From Saprospiraceae bacterium (lineage in GTDB: Bacteria > Bacteroidota > Bacteroidia > Chitinophagales > Saprospiraceae): DNA of 64,000 nucleotides. The stretch covers positions 1 to 64,000 of the forward strand of contig BQJU01000006.1 of the NCBI GenBank assembly GCA_021604865.1, written 5' to 3'. Within the stretch, counting starts at the first letter, position 1, and every line of letters starts with the position of its first letter. The translations under genes and the position numbers were made by a program. The notes beneath the pieces are model-generated. The model was not told the DNA's origin, did not search any database, and worked only from the letters and a program-made list of their open reading frames with translations. Below, piece after piece: positions 8,610 through 17,262 of this stretch.

Positions 8610-9926
8610 CTATTTTTCTTTTTTCAGATTTAATACTGCTTCCCGAAACTGATTGCCCCGGTCTTCATAATTTTTAAATAAATCAAAACTGGCACAAGCT
8701 GGAGACAACAAAACGACATCTCCTTTTTTAGCCAGCTGCTGGCCAAGCCTGACCGCAGCGTCGGCACTTTGAACTTCCTCGATCCGGAGACCAAATGGCC
8801 CAAAGGTTTCCTGTAATTTCCGGTTATCTACCCCCAGGCAAATTAGTGCTTTCACTTTTTCCCTGACCAGGTCAAACAAGGGCTCGTAATCATTGCCTTT
8901 ATCTTGACCACCAACAATCCAGATCACCGGTTTTTTCATCGCTTGCAAAGCATAATAAACCGAATCTACATTAGTGGCTTTACTATCGTTGATGTATTCC
9001 ACTCCTTCGATCTCTGCTACCGGTTCCAGTCGGTGTTCTACGGGCTTAAATTCCGCTAGTCCTTCCCGGATACTGGTTGCAGACACGCCCAGTTTTTGAG
9101 CTACACTGATGGCAAACAAAGCATTCAGCGCATTGTGTACCCCCCGCAACTGTGTATGTTGCAAATCAAAGGTTTCGCCTCCCAGGGTGAGCACACTATC
9201 TTCCACCATTGAAGTGGAAATCCCCACCTGGTTCACGGTCAATTGGTGTGAAGCCAGGTAGTCCCGAATGTGTTTATCCTCCGCATAATAGAAGAAATAA
9301 TCCACCTCGGTTTGATTGAGTGCTACCCGGAATTTGGACCGGATATAATTCGCCATTTGGTACTCATATCGATCCAGATGATCGGGTGTAATGTTCAATA
9401 AGATGGAATAGTGGGGTCGAAAATCCACAATGCCGTCCAATTGAAAACTACTGAGTTCCAAAACCATCACATCAACCTTGCTTTCTGCCACGTAGCGGGC
9501 AAAACTGTATCCCACATTACCCGCCATGCCTACATTTATTCCCGCTGTTTTTAGCAAGTGAAAAAGTAGTTTGGTGGTTGTGGTTTTACCATTGCTCCCC
9601 GTGATGCCGATCAAAGTTGACTGACTGTAACGTGCCGCAAATTCAATTTCGGAGATTACCGGAATGTTCTTTTTCAACAATGACTGAACCAGGCTTACCC
9701 GCTCGGGGATTCCCGGGCTTTTAATGATTTCCCGGGCCTGTAAAATCCGATATTCATCATGCTGACCTTCCTCGTATGGAATGCCATATTTTTCTAATTC
9801 CTCCTTGTAGGAGTCTTTAATTTTTCCTTTATCAGAGACAAACACTTTCCAACCCTTCTGTTTGGCCAAAATCGCAGCCCCTACCCCACTTTCTCCTGAT
9901 CCTAAAACCACAATTTCCCCTTGCAT
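8610..9926 (-). CDS. murD: UDP-N-acetylmuramoyl-L-alanine--D-glutamate ligase MurD
   Basis: Cytoplasmic ATP-dependent ligase adding D-glutamate to UDP-MurNAc-L-Ala. It shows the N-terminal VLGSGESGVGAAILA motif, the ATP loop ITGSNGKTTTTKLL (about 109-122), the central LNITPDHLDRY and the C-terminal EYINDSKATN. 438 aa is typical. It sits 2 bp behind mraY and 3 bp before ftsW, in tight operon order. Confidence 0.97.
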   Translation of the reverse strand: MQGEIVVLGSGESGVGAAILAKQKGWKVFVSDKGKIKDSYKEELEKYGIPYEEGQHDEYRILQAREIIKSPGIPERVSLVQSLLKKNIPVISEIEFAARYSQSTLIGITGSNGKTTTTKLLFHLLKTAGINVGMAGNVGYSFARYVAESKVDVMVLELSSFQLDGIVDFRPHYSILLNITPDHLDRYEYQMANYIRSKFRVALNQTEVDYFFYYAEDKHIRDYLASHQLTVNQVGISTSMVEDSVLTLGGETFDLQHTQLRGVHNALNALFAISVAQKLGVSATSIREGLAEFKPVEHRLEPVAEIEGVEYINDSKATNVDSVYYALQAMKKPVIWIVGGQDKGNDYEPLFDLVREKVKALICLGVDNRKLQETFGPFGLRIEEVQSADAAVRLGQQLAKKGDVVLLSPACASFDLFKNYEDRGNQFREAVLNLKKEK

Positions 9927-9928
9927 TT

Positions 9929-11224
9929 TTACCTAATTTTAAGGGTAATGATGGTCAATGCTGCCAAAAGGATTCCTACGATCCAAAATCTGGTGACGAT
10001 TTTTGTCTCAGGCATTCCCTTTTTCTGGTAGTGATGATGCAGTGGAGACATCAGGAAAACCCGTTTGCCTTCGCCATATCTTTTTTTAGTGTATTTAAAA
10101 TAGGCAACCTGAATCACCACAGATAAATTTTCCAGTAAAAAAATGCCACAGAGCAGAGGGATCAATAATTCCTTCCGCAAAACAATAGCCAATGCTGCAA
10201 TAATGCCTCCTAAGGTTAAACTACCGGTATCGCCCATAAAAATAGATGCCGGAAAAGAATTGTACCAAAGGAATCCCAGACAAGCGCCAAGGAAACAGGC
10301 CGCAAAAATCACCAGCTCGCCTGCACCGGGCAAGTGCAGAATATTGAGGTAATTGGCCGCAATCGCATTGCCCGAAACATAGGCAAAAATGGCTAGCGTA
10401 ATGCCAATAATTCCAGATACTCCAGTAGCCAGGCCGTCCAACCCATCTGTGAGGTTGGCTGCATTAGACACTGCTGTGACAACAAAAATAACCAGCGGAA
10501 TAAACAACAACCAGGCCCACTTTTGGGCCGTTCCATTTTCAATGGGAAGCAGGTGAGAATAATCCAGTCGGTTGCCCTTTAAAAAAGGCACATTCGTCAG
10601 ACTGGTTTTATAATCGCCTTTGATTTCCACCAATGGCTGCTTTTTGCCATCGATCTCCACCATATTCCCCGTTTCTATTTCAATGGGATCGCCTACCATC
10701 TGGTCAGCAATACCCCTTTCTTCTGCATCTTCTAGTTCCATTCTTACCACCACCTGATCGCTTGTCAACATCACTACACTGATAATCAAACCCAAGCCTA
10801 CCTGCCCCAGTATTTTAAACTTTCCGTGGAGCCCTTGCTTGTTCTTGCGAAATACTTTGATGTAATCATCTACAAAACCAATCAGTCCCATCCATACAGT
10901 GGAGGTGATCATCAGCAGGATATACACATTGTCCAATCGGGCCATTAACAAACAGGGAATCAAAATGGCCATGATGATAATGACACCACCCATAGTCGGT
11001 GTACCCTGTTTTTTCAATTGTCCTGCAAGCCCCAAATCACGTACGGTCTCTCCTACCTGCAAGCGTTGTAAATAGCGGATAATCCGTCCTCCGAAAATCA
11101 TGGAAATAACCAGAGACAAGATCATGGCTACACCTGCCCGAAAAGAGATATACTGAAAAAGGCGGGCTCCTTCAATATTAACTTCAAACGTATGGTTAAT
11201 CCATTCTATCAGTTGAACTAGCAT
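9929..11224 (-). CDS. mraY: phospho-N-acetylmuramoyl-pentapeptide transferase MraY
   Basis: Integral membrane enzyme that transfers phospho-MurNAc-pentapeptide to undecaprenyl phosphate, giving lipid I. Signature motifs are [10 protein letters not shown] (about 75-84), [16 protein letters not shown] with catalytic Asp residues, [13 protein letters not shown] and [12 protein letters not shown], then the terminal HHHYQKKG. At 431 aa it is about 70 residues longer than the E. coli enzyme. The excess is a charged soluble insert (about 165-230) between membrane segments, which I recall as usual in Bacteroidota. A 49-bp gap separates it from murE. Confidence 0.97.
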   Translation of the reverse strand: MLVQLIEWINHTFEVNIEGARLFQYISFRAGVAMILSLVISMIFGGRIIRYLQRLQVGETVRDLGLAGQLKKQGTPTMGGVIIIMAILIPCLLMARLDNVYILLMITSTVWMGLIGFVDDYIKVFRKNKQGLHGKFKILGQVGLGLIISVVMLTSDQVVVRMELEDAEERGIADQMVGDPIEIETGNMVEIDGKKQPLVEIKGDYKTSLTNVPFLKGNRLDYSHLLPIENGTAQKWAWLLFIPLVIFVVTAVSNAANLTDGLDGLATGVSGIIGITLAIFAYVSGNAIAANYLNILHLPGAGELVIFAACFLGACLGFLWYNSFPASIFMGDTGSLTLGGIIAALAIVLRKELLIPLLCGIFLLENLSVVIQVAYFKYTKKRYGEGKRVFLMSPLHHHYQKKGMPETKIVTRFWIVGILLAALTIITLKIR

Positions 11225-11273
11225 GCTGTTTTAAGTGGTTCTATTCGTTTATAAATGTTTATCCGAACGAGGT

Positions 11274-12740
11274 TTAACCATTGACTGCAAATTCTTCTTT
11301 TAGAATCTGCTTATCGTCGAAGGGGTATTTCACCCCTTTGATTTCCTGGTATTTTTCGTGCCCTTTGCCGGCCACAAGAATGATATCCGTTTTTTGGGCC
11401 ATCCTACTGGCCGCCAATATGGCCGATTTTCGATCTTCGATGACCAACACCTTTTGTTTGGCGTAAGCCGGAATCCCTGTTTCCATATCCGCCAGAATAG
11501 TGGCAGGAACTTCAGTTCTGGGGTTATCAGAAGTCAAAATCACCTGATCACTGTAATCACAGGCCACCTTGGCCATAAGCGGTCGTTTGCTTTTGTCGCG
11601 GTCGCCGCCGCAACCAACTACGGTGATCACCCGGTTGCTGGCTTCCCGCAAACTAACTATGGTATCAAGCACCTTTTCAAGCGCATCGGGCGTATGGGCA
11701 TAATCCACGATTGCCGTAATTTCCCGATAAGGGTCCTGAACATAATCAAAGCGACCTTCTGCCGAATGTAGGGTACTCAACACCTGTAAAACCTCCATTT
11801 GTTCCTGATCGAGCAATATTGCTGTTGCATAAACCGAAAGCAGGTTGTAGACATTGAATTTACCGATAAGGCGGCTAAAAAATTCCTTGTTGTCAAATTC
11901 TAATAACAATCCAGTAAGGTTGCTTTCAACGATCCTGGCTTTATAATCGGCGAGCTGCCGTAAGCTGTATTTATACACTCGGGCTGCCGTATTCTGTACC
12001 ATCACTTCCCCCCGACGATCGTCAATATTGACCAGGGCAAATGCCGTAGAAGGCAATTCATCAAAAAAGCGTTTCTTCGCTTCGATGTAAGCCCTAAAGG
12101 TTTTGTGATAGTCTAAATGGTCATGAGTAATGTTTGTAAAAATGCCTCCTGTGAAATGTAGGCCTGCAATGCGTCGCTGATCGACAGCATGCGAGCTCAC
12201 TTCCATAAAAACATAATCACAACCTGCTTCTACCATGTCCGCCAACAGGGCATTGATAGCCACTGCATCAGGTGTGGTATGGGTAGCGGGCAAAACTTTA
12301 TGACCGATTTTATTTTCAATAGTGGATATCAATCCGACTTTATAGCCTAAATTCTGAAAAAGCTGGTGCAACAAGGTAGCCGTTGTGGTTTTTCCATTGG
12401 TTCCAGTAACCCCTACCAACTTCAGGTGCTCCGTGGGCCGGCCATAAAAATTGCTGGCCATCATTCCGAGACTCTGAGCACTGTCTTTGACTTTTATCCA
12501 GGTCACCCTGTCATCAGGATGGTCTGGTAATGTTTCTGCCACAATCACAGTAGCTCCGCTGGCAATTGCTTTTTCAATATATTGATGTCCATCGACCTGT
12601 GTACCCCGCAATGCGGCAAAAAGGCTTTCCTTTTTTACACTGCGGGAGTCGAAATCCAGTTGACTAATTTTTCGATCCACCGTCCCTACGATCTCTAGTA
12701 GGGGTACATTTTTCAAAATAGCACTAAGTGGGTGTTTCAT
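11274..12740 (-). CDS. murE: UDP-MurNAc-L-Ala-D-Glu:meso-diaminopimelate ligase MurE
   Basis: Cytoplasmic ligase adding the third stem residue. The ATP loop is GVTGTNGKTTTATLL (about 109-123), with the VSSHAVDQ motif and the HDHLDYH box in the centre. The specificity motif DNPR (TSDNPRTEVP) indicates meso-diaminopimelate rather than lysine. 488 aa is the usual size. It follows ftsI by 6 bp. No murF is present in the window, so the pentapeptide-completing ligase must be encoded elsewhere. Confidence 0.97.
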   Translation of the reverse strand: MKHPLSAILKNVPLLEIVGTVDRKISQLDFDSRSVKKESLFAALRGTQVDGHQYIEKAIASGATVIVAETLPDHPDDRVTWIKVKDSAQSLGMMASNFYGRPTEHLKLVGVTGTNGKTTTATLLHQLFQNLGYKVGLISTIENKIGHKVLPATHTTPDAVAINALLADMVEAGCDYVFMEVSSHAVDQRRIAGLHFTGGIFTNITHDHLDYHKTFRAYIEAKKRFFDELPSTAFALVNIDDRRGEVMVQNTAARVYKYSLRQLADYKARIVESNLTGLLLEFDNKEFFSRLIGKFNVYNLLSVYATAILLDQEQMEVLQVLSTLHSAEGRFDYVQDPYREITAIVDYAHTPDALEKVLDTIVSLREASNRVITVVGCGGDRDKSKRPLMAKVACDYSDQVILTSDNPRTEVPATILADMETGIPAYAKQKVLVIEDRKSAILAASRMAQKTDIILVAGKGHEKYQEIKGVKYPFDDKQILKEEFAVNG

Positions 12741-12746
12741 AGTGCG

Positions 12747-14924
12747 TTAATTCAGCGTTAATATCAGGGTCTGCCCCTTTAAGGGTGTTCCCGGGCGGTG
12801 CGATTGACGAATCACTTTGCCCACCCCTTCAACATCTACTTTCAATCCCTTGTTTTCTAATAAAAACAGTGCATCACGTAACCCCATGCCTACTACATTG
12901 GGGATGGTTTCATCGCTTACCGTCCGTCTGTTGAGGGTCAGGCTATCCGCGCTAGCCGTCAGGGCCGTCAGTTCGGTTTCCGGATCACCATACCAAGACA
13001 AGTTCAGAAATTCGAGTACCTGCTTCATGTCTTCCTTATAACCTATACTGCCCACCGGAAGGCTCCTTTCGCCTAACATAGGTCGTGGGCCTGCGTTGAT
13101 CGGTTCGTGCAATTCCAGAATAGATTCGTAACACTTTTCAGCGATCTCCTTAAATACCGGACCGGCAACATCCCCACCGTAAAAACCATTCCGCCGAGGT
13201 TTGTAAATCACAACCGTACAGGAATACAAAGGGTCTTCAGCAGGAAAATATCCGACAAAAGAAGCCTGATAACCGCCTACCCTCGTTCCAGAGGCCAATC
13301 GTTTATAATCAACCTGAGCCGTACCGGTTTTTCCGGCAAAACTGAAGCGTTCGGTATACAATTTTTGTGCAGTTCCCCTTTCCACCACACCACGTAGTAG
13401 TTGCTGGGCTTGCTCCAATGTTTTTTTGGAAGCCAGCTCTTTTTTGACTACTGTAGGCCGGTATATTTCTAAAGGCTCCCCAAAACGTTGTACTTGTTCT
13501 ACCAACATTGGCTTCATCATGACTCCATTATTGGCCACGGCATTGTAGAAAGTGAGCAATTGTAACGGGGTCAGCTTCATCTCATAACCTGTTGACATCC
13601 AAGGTAGCGTAATGCCGCTCCACTGATCTTCAGAGCTGTAGGCCTCCTTAATAAAAGGCATCTCTTCGCCCTGAATCTTGACATCAGTCGGTAAATTCAG
13701 ATTAAACCCCTTCAACCTTTCAATGAACTTGGCGGCACCTTTATTTTCATTTATTTTGGAAGGGGTGCCGTAATATTTATCAACCAGTTTGGCAATGCCC
13801 ACATTTGAGGAAATCTCAAAGGCTTTGCGCACGGTGATGGTATCTAGTTTGAAGCTATATGGAGAAGCATCTTCCATCACATCCTCATAAAAAGTCGTTC
13901 TCCCGTTTTCGATATCAATGGAATCCTCCAAGGTTATATACCCATCTTCCAGCAAGGCCATGATCGAAGCCAATTTAAAGGTTGATCCCGGCTCGATACC
14001 CGTACCGATGGCATAATTATAGATTTCGTACCACTCTTCACGATCTTCAACTTTTCCCAGATTGGCGATGGCTCGAATTTTACCGGTTTTCACCTCCATA
14101 ACAATGGCCGTACCCCATTCCGCATCATGGTGACGAACAGCGCGCATGAGCGCCCGCTCACTGATGTCCTGAATGTTGATATCCAACGTGGTTAAAATAT
14201 CGTCCCCACTTTTGGGTTCGATGGATGCCAGGTCTTCCAGTGGCATCCACAAATCCTGCGATTTGTCTACCTGAATCATATCCACTGGCATGGCAAATTC
14301 TGATCCGGGGCTTCCGCCCAATATATCATCAAATGTGCCTTCCAATCCGATGTCCTGGGCTTCTTCTCTGACATAACCAATGGTTCTTCGTGCCAGAACG
14401 CCAAAAGGGCGTTTGCGTTCGCTTCTTTTTACGGCTATGAATCCCCCTCTGTATTGCCCAAGATTGAACAATGGAAATTTCTCTATTTCTCTTTTTTCGG
14501 AATAAGAAACCTTTCGCTTGATCGGAATATGTCTTTTTCTATTGATCAGGGTATCTCTCAGGTCATATAGATATTCGCGGTACCCGCCTACGGTGTAGCT
14601 ATCGTCTACAAAAGTAGCCAGGCAATAAGCCAGGGTATCCAGGTTCTTATAATAGTCGTCTTCCGAAGAAGCAAATGGATCAAAAAATATGTCAAAATAA
14701 GGAACTGAGGTGGCCAATAAGCTACCATCGGCAGCCATAATATTGCCGCGTTCCGCCTCAATCGGTCTTTCCCGGATGTAGGCCTTTTTTCCATCTTCCC
14801 GCCACTTATCTCCGTCTATTATACTGATTTGCACGGTCTTATAAAACAAAAGCATGGATATTGGCACTACGAGAGCGAATACCAAAAAATAAACCCGATA
14901 AAGGACTTCATTTTTAACATCCAT
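12747..14924 (-). CDS. ftsI: septal transpeptidase FtsI (class B penicillin-binding protein) with a PASTA domain
   Basis: Monofunctional D,D-transpeptidase cross-linking septal peptidoglycan with FtsW. One N-terminal membrane anchor (about 9-29) is followed by the dimerisation domain beginning RPIEAERGNIMAADG. The transpeptidase motifs are STFK (314-317, catalytic Ser314), SSN (372-374) and KTGTAQ (532-537). A C-terminal PASTA domain (about 668-725, IPNVVGMGLRDALFLLENKG) extends the protein to 725 aa, longer than the E. coli enzyme (588). It lies 14 bp behind ftsL and 6 bp before murE. Confidence 0.96.
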   Translation of the reverse strand: MDVKNEVLYRVYFLVFALVVPISMLLFYKTVQISIIDGDKWREDGKKAYIRERPIEAERGNIMAADGSLLATSVPYFDIFFDPFASSEDDYYKNLDTLAYCLATFVDDSYTVGGYREYLYDLRDTLINRKRHIPIKRKVSYSEKREIEKFPLFNLGQYRGGFIAVKRSERKRPFGVLARRTIGYVREEAQDIGLEGTFDDILGGSPGSEFAMPVDMIQVDKSQDLWMPLEDLASIEPKSGDDILTTLDINIQDISERALMRAVRHHDAEWGTAIVMEVKTGKIRAIANLGKVEDREEWYEIYNYAIGTGIEPGSTFKLASIMALLEDGYITLEDSIDIENGRTTFYEDVMEDASPYSFKLDTITVRKAFEISSNVGIAKLVDKYYGTPSKINENKGAAKFIERLKGFNLNLPTDVKIQGEEMPFIKEAYSSEDQWSGITLPWMSTGYEMKLTPLQLLTFYNAVANNGVMMKPMLVEQVQRFGEPLEIYRPTVVKKELASKKTLEQAQQLLRGVVERGTAQKLYTERFSFAGKTGTAQVDYKRLASGTRVGGYQASFVGYFPAEDPLYSCTVVIYKPRRNGFYGGDVAGPVFKEIAEKCYESILELHEPINAGPRPMLGERSLPVGSIGYKEDMKQVLEFLNLSWYGDPETELTALTASADSLTLNRRTVSDETIPNVVGMGLRDALFLLENKGLKVDVEGVGKVIRQSHRPGTPLKGQTLILTLN

Positions 14925-14938
14925 TTGTTTAAAATAAC

Positions 14939-15262
14939 TTATCTTTTGTTTTGGCCAACCACAATTTTACTGGTCGATCCTCTATACAATTTTAATCCAT
15001 CTTGCTCTACCCGATCTTCGACGATCGACTGCATGCTATTCACCATGTTTTCTGACTCAAGAGACATATAAAACCAGCGCATATCACGCATTTCTTTTTG
15101 CAATACCTGTATTTTCCTAACATTGCGCTCAGCATAGTGGGAATTTGCGATATAGGTCATCGCCAAAAAACCCAGAAACACCAGGAAGACTAAATTCTTC
15201 AGGATGAATTCTGAGGGCATAGAACCCAGGTCCGAAATTTTAAAACCCTTTTTCTGAGCCAT
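14939..15262 (-). CDS. ftsL: FtsL-like cell division protein
   Basis: Small bitopic protein of 107 aa. A basic N-terminus is followed by one membrane segment (about 22-42, FILKNLVFLVFLGFLAMTYIA) and a periplasmic coiled-coil stretch (RNVRKIQVLQKEMRDMRWFYMSLESE). This is the FtsL plan, and the place between rsmH and ftsI is the FtsL place. I chose the ATG at 15262 (MAQKKGFK) because it follows the rsmH stop by one base; the longer frame to 15310 would overlap rsmH. Sequence identity to model FtsL is not visible, so the call rests on topology and context. Confidence 0.88.
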   Translation of the reverse strand: MAQKKGFKISDLGSMPSEFILKNLVFLVFLGFLAMTYIANSHYAERNVRKIQVLQKEMRDMRWFYMSLESENMVNSMQSIVEDRVEQDGLKLYRGSTSKIVVGQNKR

Positions 15263-15263
15263 T

Positions 15264-16181
15264 TTAAGTCGCTTTATCTGCCAGTTTTTCCCCGATGCGA
15301 AGTTTTGCACTCCTGGACCGGGAATTTTCCCGAAGTTCTTTCGGGTCCGGCAAAATTGCTTTTTTGTTCACTAATTTGAAAGGCCGATAAATATTTCCAT
15401 AAAAATCCTTTTCGACTTTTCCTTCTGTATTTCCTGTTTTCAAAAAGTACTTAATCGCCCGGTCTTCCAGTGAATGATAGGCGATGACCACCAATCGGCC
15501 GCCGGGTTTTAATACTTCCTGGCTTTGCACCAAAAACTCTTGCAAAGCGCCCATTTCATCATTGGCTTCAATGCGCAGTGCCTGAAAAACCTGAGCCAGA
15601 TATCGCTGCTTTTGTCCTCGAATCAACGGATCGAGAATAGTCAGAAACTCTCCAATGGTACGGATCGCCCCAAAAGCCCTTTGATCAACGATGCTTTGGG
15701 CTAACGTTTTGGAATTGCGTACCTCACCATACCTGCTGAACAGTTCCTGAAGCGCATCGGCATTATAGGTATTAAGTATCTGTGCAGCCGTCAGTGCTCC
15801 CTGTTGATTCATGCGCATATCCAGCTCCGCATCATACCGAAAAGAGAAGCCCCTTTCCGCCTCATCTAACTGATGCGAAGATACGCCTAAATCAGCCAAA
15901 ATTCCATCTACCTGCTGAATACCGTGTAATTTTAGAAAGCGCTTTAAGTAGCGAAAATTATTGGGTACAAACAGGAATCGCTCATCTTGTGGCAAATTCC
16001 TTTTGGCATCTTCGTCCTGGTCAAAACCAATTAATTTTCCTTGAGGTCCTAATGCATCCAGCATTAAGGCAGAATGCCCGCCACCACCAAAGGTGGCATC
16101 CACATAAATGCCGTTTTGCCGAATAGCCAGACCATCGAGGCATGCCTCAGCCAATACCGGAATGTGGTATGGCCTCATCAT
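15264..16181 (-). CDS. rsmH: 16S rRNA (cytosine1402-N4)-methyltransferase RsmH
   Basis: SAM-dependent methyltransferase (MraW) modifying C1402 of 16S rRNA. The SAM-binding motif DATFGGGGHSALML (about 28-41), GILADLGVSSHQLDEAERGFSFR, the VIAYHSLEDRAIKYF motif and the C-terminal RSRSAKLRIGEKL are diagnostic. 305 aa is normal. Two ATGs stand in tandem at the start; the first overlaps the mraZ stop by 4 bp. Confidence 0.97.
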   Translation of the reverse strand: MMRPYHIPVLAEACLDGLAIRQNGIYVDATFGGGGHSALMLDALGPQGKLIGFDQDEDAKRNLPQDERFLFVPNNFRYLKRFLKLHGIQQVDGILADLGVSSHQLDEAERGFSFRYDAELDMRMNQQGALTAAQILNTYNADALQELFSRYGEVRNSKTLAQSIVDQRAFGAIRTIGEFLTILDPLIRGQKQRYLAQVFQALRIEANDEMGALQEFLVQSQEVLKPGGRLVVIAYHSLEDRAIKYFLKTGNTEGKVEKDFYGNIYRPFKLVNKKAILPDPKELRENSRSRSAKLRIGEKLADKAT

Positions 16182-16645
16182 TGTGTAGGATTATCTAGTT
16201 TTCCCAGTACGTCTTCAGCCAGATCAGAAAAATCCGTTGGCTCTTCATCAAGCATTTGGTCATATTCATGCTTGGCCCATATTTCAATTCTGCCGTTATA
16301 AGCCGATAAAATGGCATCCCTATCGATGCCGGCATACTCCAGCAGACGCTTTGGCAATAATATACGGTCGGCGCCATCCATCAGCATTTCTTGCGCCCCC
16401 CGATAAAAATAACGGGAAAAGTCCCGATTCTTTTTATTGTATAAATTCAACTGATTGACTTCTGCGGAAATCTTCTTCCACATCGCCTCCGGATAAAGTA
16501 TTAAACACTTCTCGAAACCCCGGTTAACGACAAAAGTCAACTTCTCATTTTCTCCTAATTGATTGATCAGTCCACTAGGCATGCGAAGACGTCCTTTGGC
16601 GTCCAATTTGCAATCATATTCCCCTAGTAACTGTACTATTTCCAC
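16178..16645 (-). CDS. mraZ: transcriptional regulator MraZ
   Basis: DNA-binding regulator of the dcw operon, built of two SpoVT/AbrB-type beta domains. The first carries YDCKLDAKGRLRMPSGL (about 10-26), the second MDGADRILLPKRLLEYAGI (about 88-106). In Enterobacteria it represses its own operon by binding direct repeats upstream of itself. The start codon is GTG (bases 16643-16645 read GTG on the minus strand). 155 aa is a normal length. It is first in the operon, with matching boxes at 16684-16708. Confidence 0.95.
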   Translation of the reverse strand: MEIVQLLGEYDCKLDAKGRLRMPSGLINQLGENEKLTFVVNRGFEKCLILYPEAMWKKISAEVNQLNLYNKKNRDFSRYFYRGAQEMLMDGADRILLPKRLLEYAGIDRDAILSAYNGRIEIWAKHEYDQMLDEEPTDFSDLAEDVLGKLDNPTQ

Positions 16646-16666
16646 TTTTAATCTTTAATGTGTCTC

Positions 16667-16674
16667 CAAATGTA
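16667..16674 (-). promoter_or_regulatory. candidate -7 box of the dcw promoter (TACATTTG)
   Basis: Matches the Bacteroidota -7 consensus TAnnTTTG exactly and lies 22 bp before the mraZ GTG. A -33 TTG at the usual spacing is not evident; the nearest TTG is only about 13 bp upstream of it. The box stands directly downstream of the MraZ-like repeats. Confidence 0.5.
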
Positions 16675-16683
16675 TAGGATTTT

Positions 16684-16708
16684 GACACAAATTACCACTT
16701 TTACCCAC
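16684..16708 (-). promoter_or_regulatory. probable MraZ-binding operator: three 10-bp-spaced boxes
   Basis: On the minus strand the pentamers GTGGG (16704-16708), GTGGT (16694-16698) and GTGTC (16684-16688) follow each other at exactly 10 bp. MraZ is known to bind TGGGN repeats separated by 5-bp spacers. The position just upstream of a TAnnTTTG box and of mraZ fits autoregulation. The last two boxes are degenerate. Confidence 0.6.
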
Positions 16709-17262
16709 TATTTTTTAATAAAATTTCCACATAAAAGGTTCCTGATCAAGGAAAAAAGTTATTTATACGCAAAAAAAGTACACTTTTGACACCTAATTGT
16801 GTAAATGAGTGATCCTCAATAATAAGGAATATCCTTTTTTTTAAAAAAAAGAGCAATTAGGTGGAAAAAGGTGGGAAAGGGTGGCTGACAGGTAGCTTAA
16901 TTGGCTTTTGCGGTATGTTTGGAGGTTAATGTAACTTAAGAACAGATGGGGAGAAGGGGAGACAAGGAGAGGGGGCGACTCCTTCAAGGAGGTATTTATG
17001 CGTTGAAATGGCCGTCTTCCCTTTTTCAAAGTCTTTGTCTTGGAAAACGGGAAGGCGGGCAGGCTGTGGTTTGACGACTCTCCGTCGCCCAACCACTCGC
17101 GGGAGGGCCCTTTGGTTCGGCGGAAATCTTTCCGCCTGTAGCCTTCAGCCCAATAAATTGGGCTGGTACAAGAGGGGCGGAATAAATTCCTCCCAACCGA
17201 AGCAAACCCAAAATGGCTTGCGCATGACTTTAGATGTGCAAGCCGTTTTTTACCTTTATATC
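16709..17262. other. intergenic region with several hairpins, no gene
   Basis: About 550 bp between mraZ and the plus-strand T9SS gene. The left part is AT-rich promoter-like DNA. A copy of the dispersed TGTTTGGAGG motif lies at 16914-16928. The right part (17000-17215) is GC-rich and holds two clean palindromes: 17119-17136 (GGCGGAAATCTTTCCGCC) and 17147-17164 (AGCCCAATAAATTGGGCT). Open frames here give low-complexity, unlikely proteins. Confidence 0.6.

Noticed and set aside
16841-17092. Minus-strand frame upstream of mraZ
   Set aside because: Low-complexity Pro/Ser/Leu composition and overlap with hairpins; no start context.
17008-17262. N-terminal 85-codon extension of the T9SS gene
   Set aside because: It runs through hairpin-rich non-coding DNA and would bury the clear signal peptide that begins at 17263.
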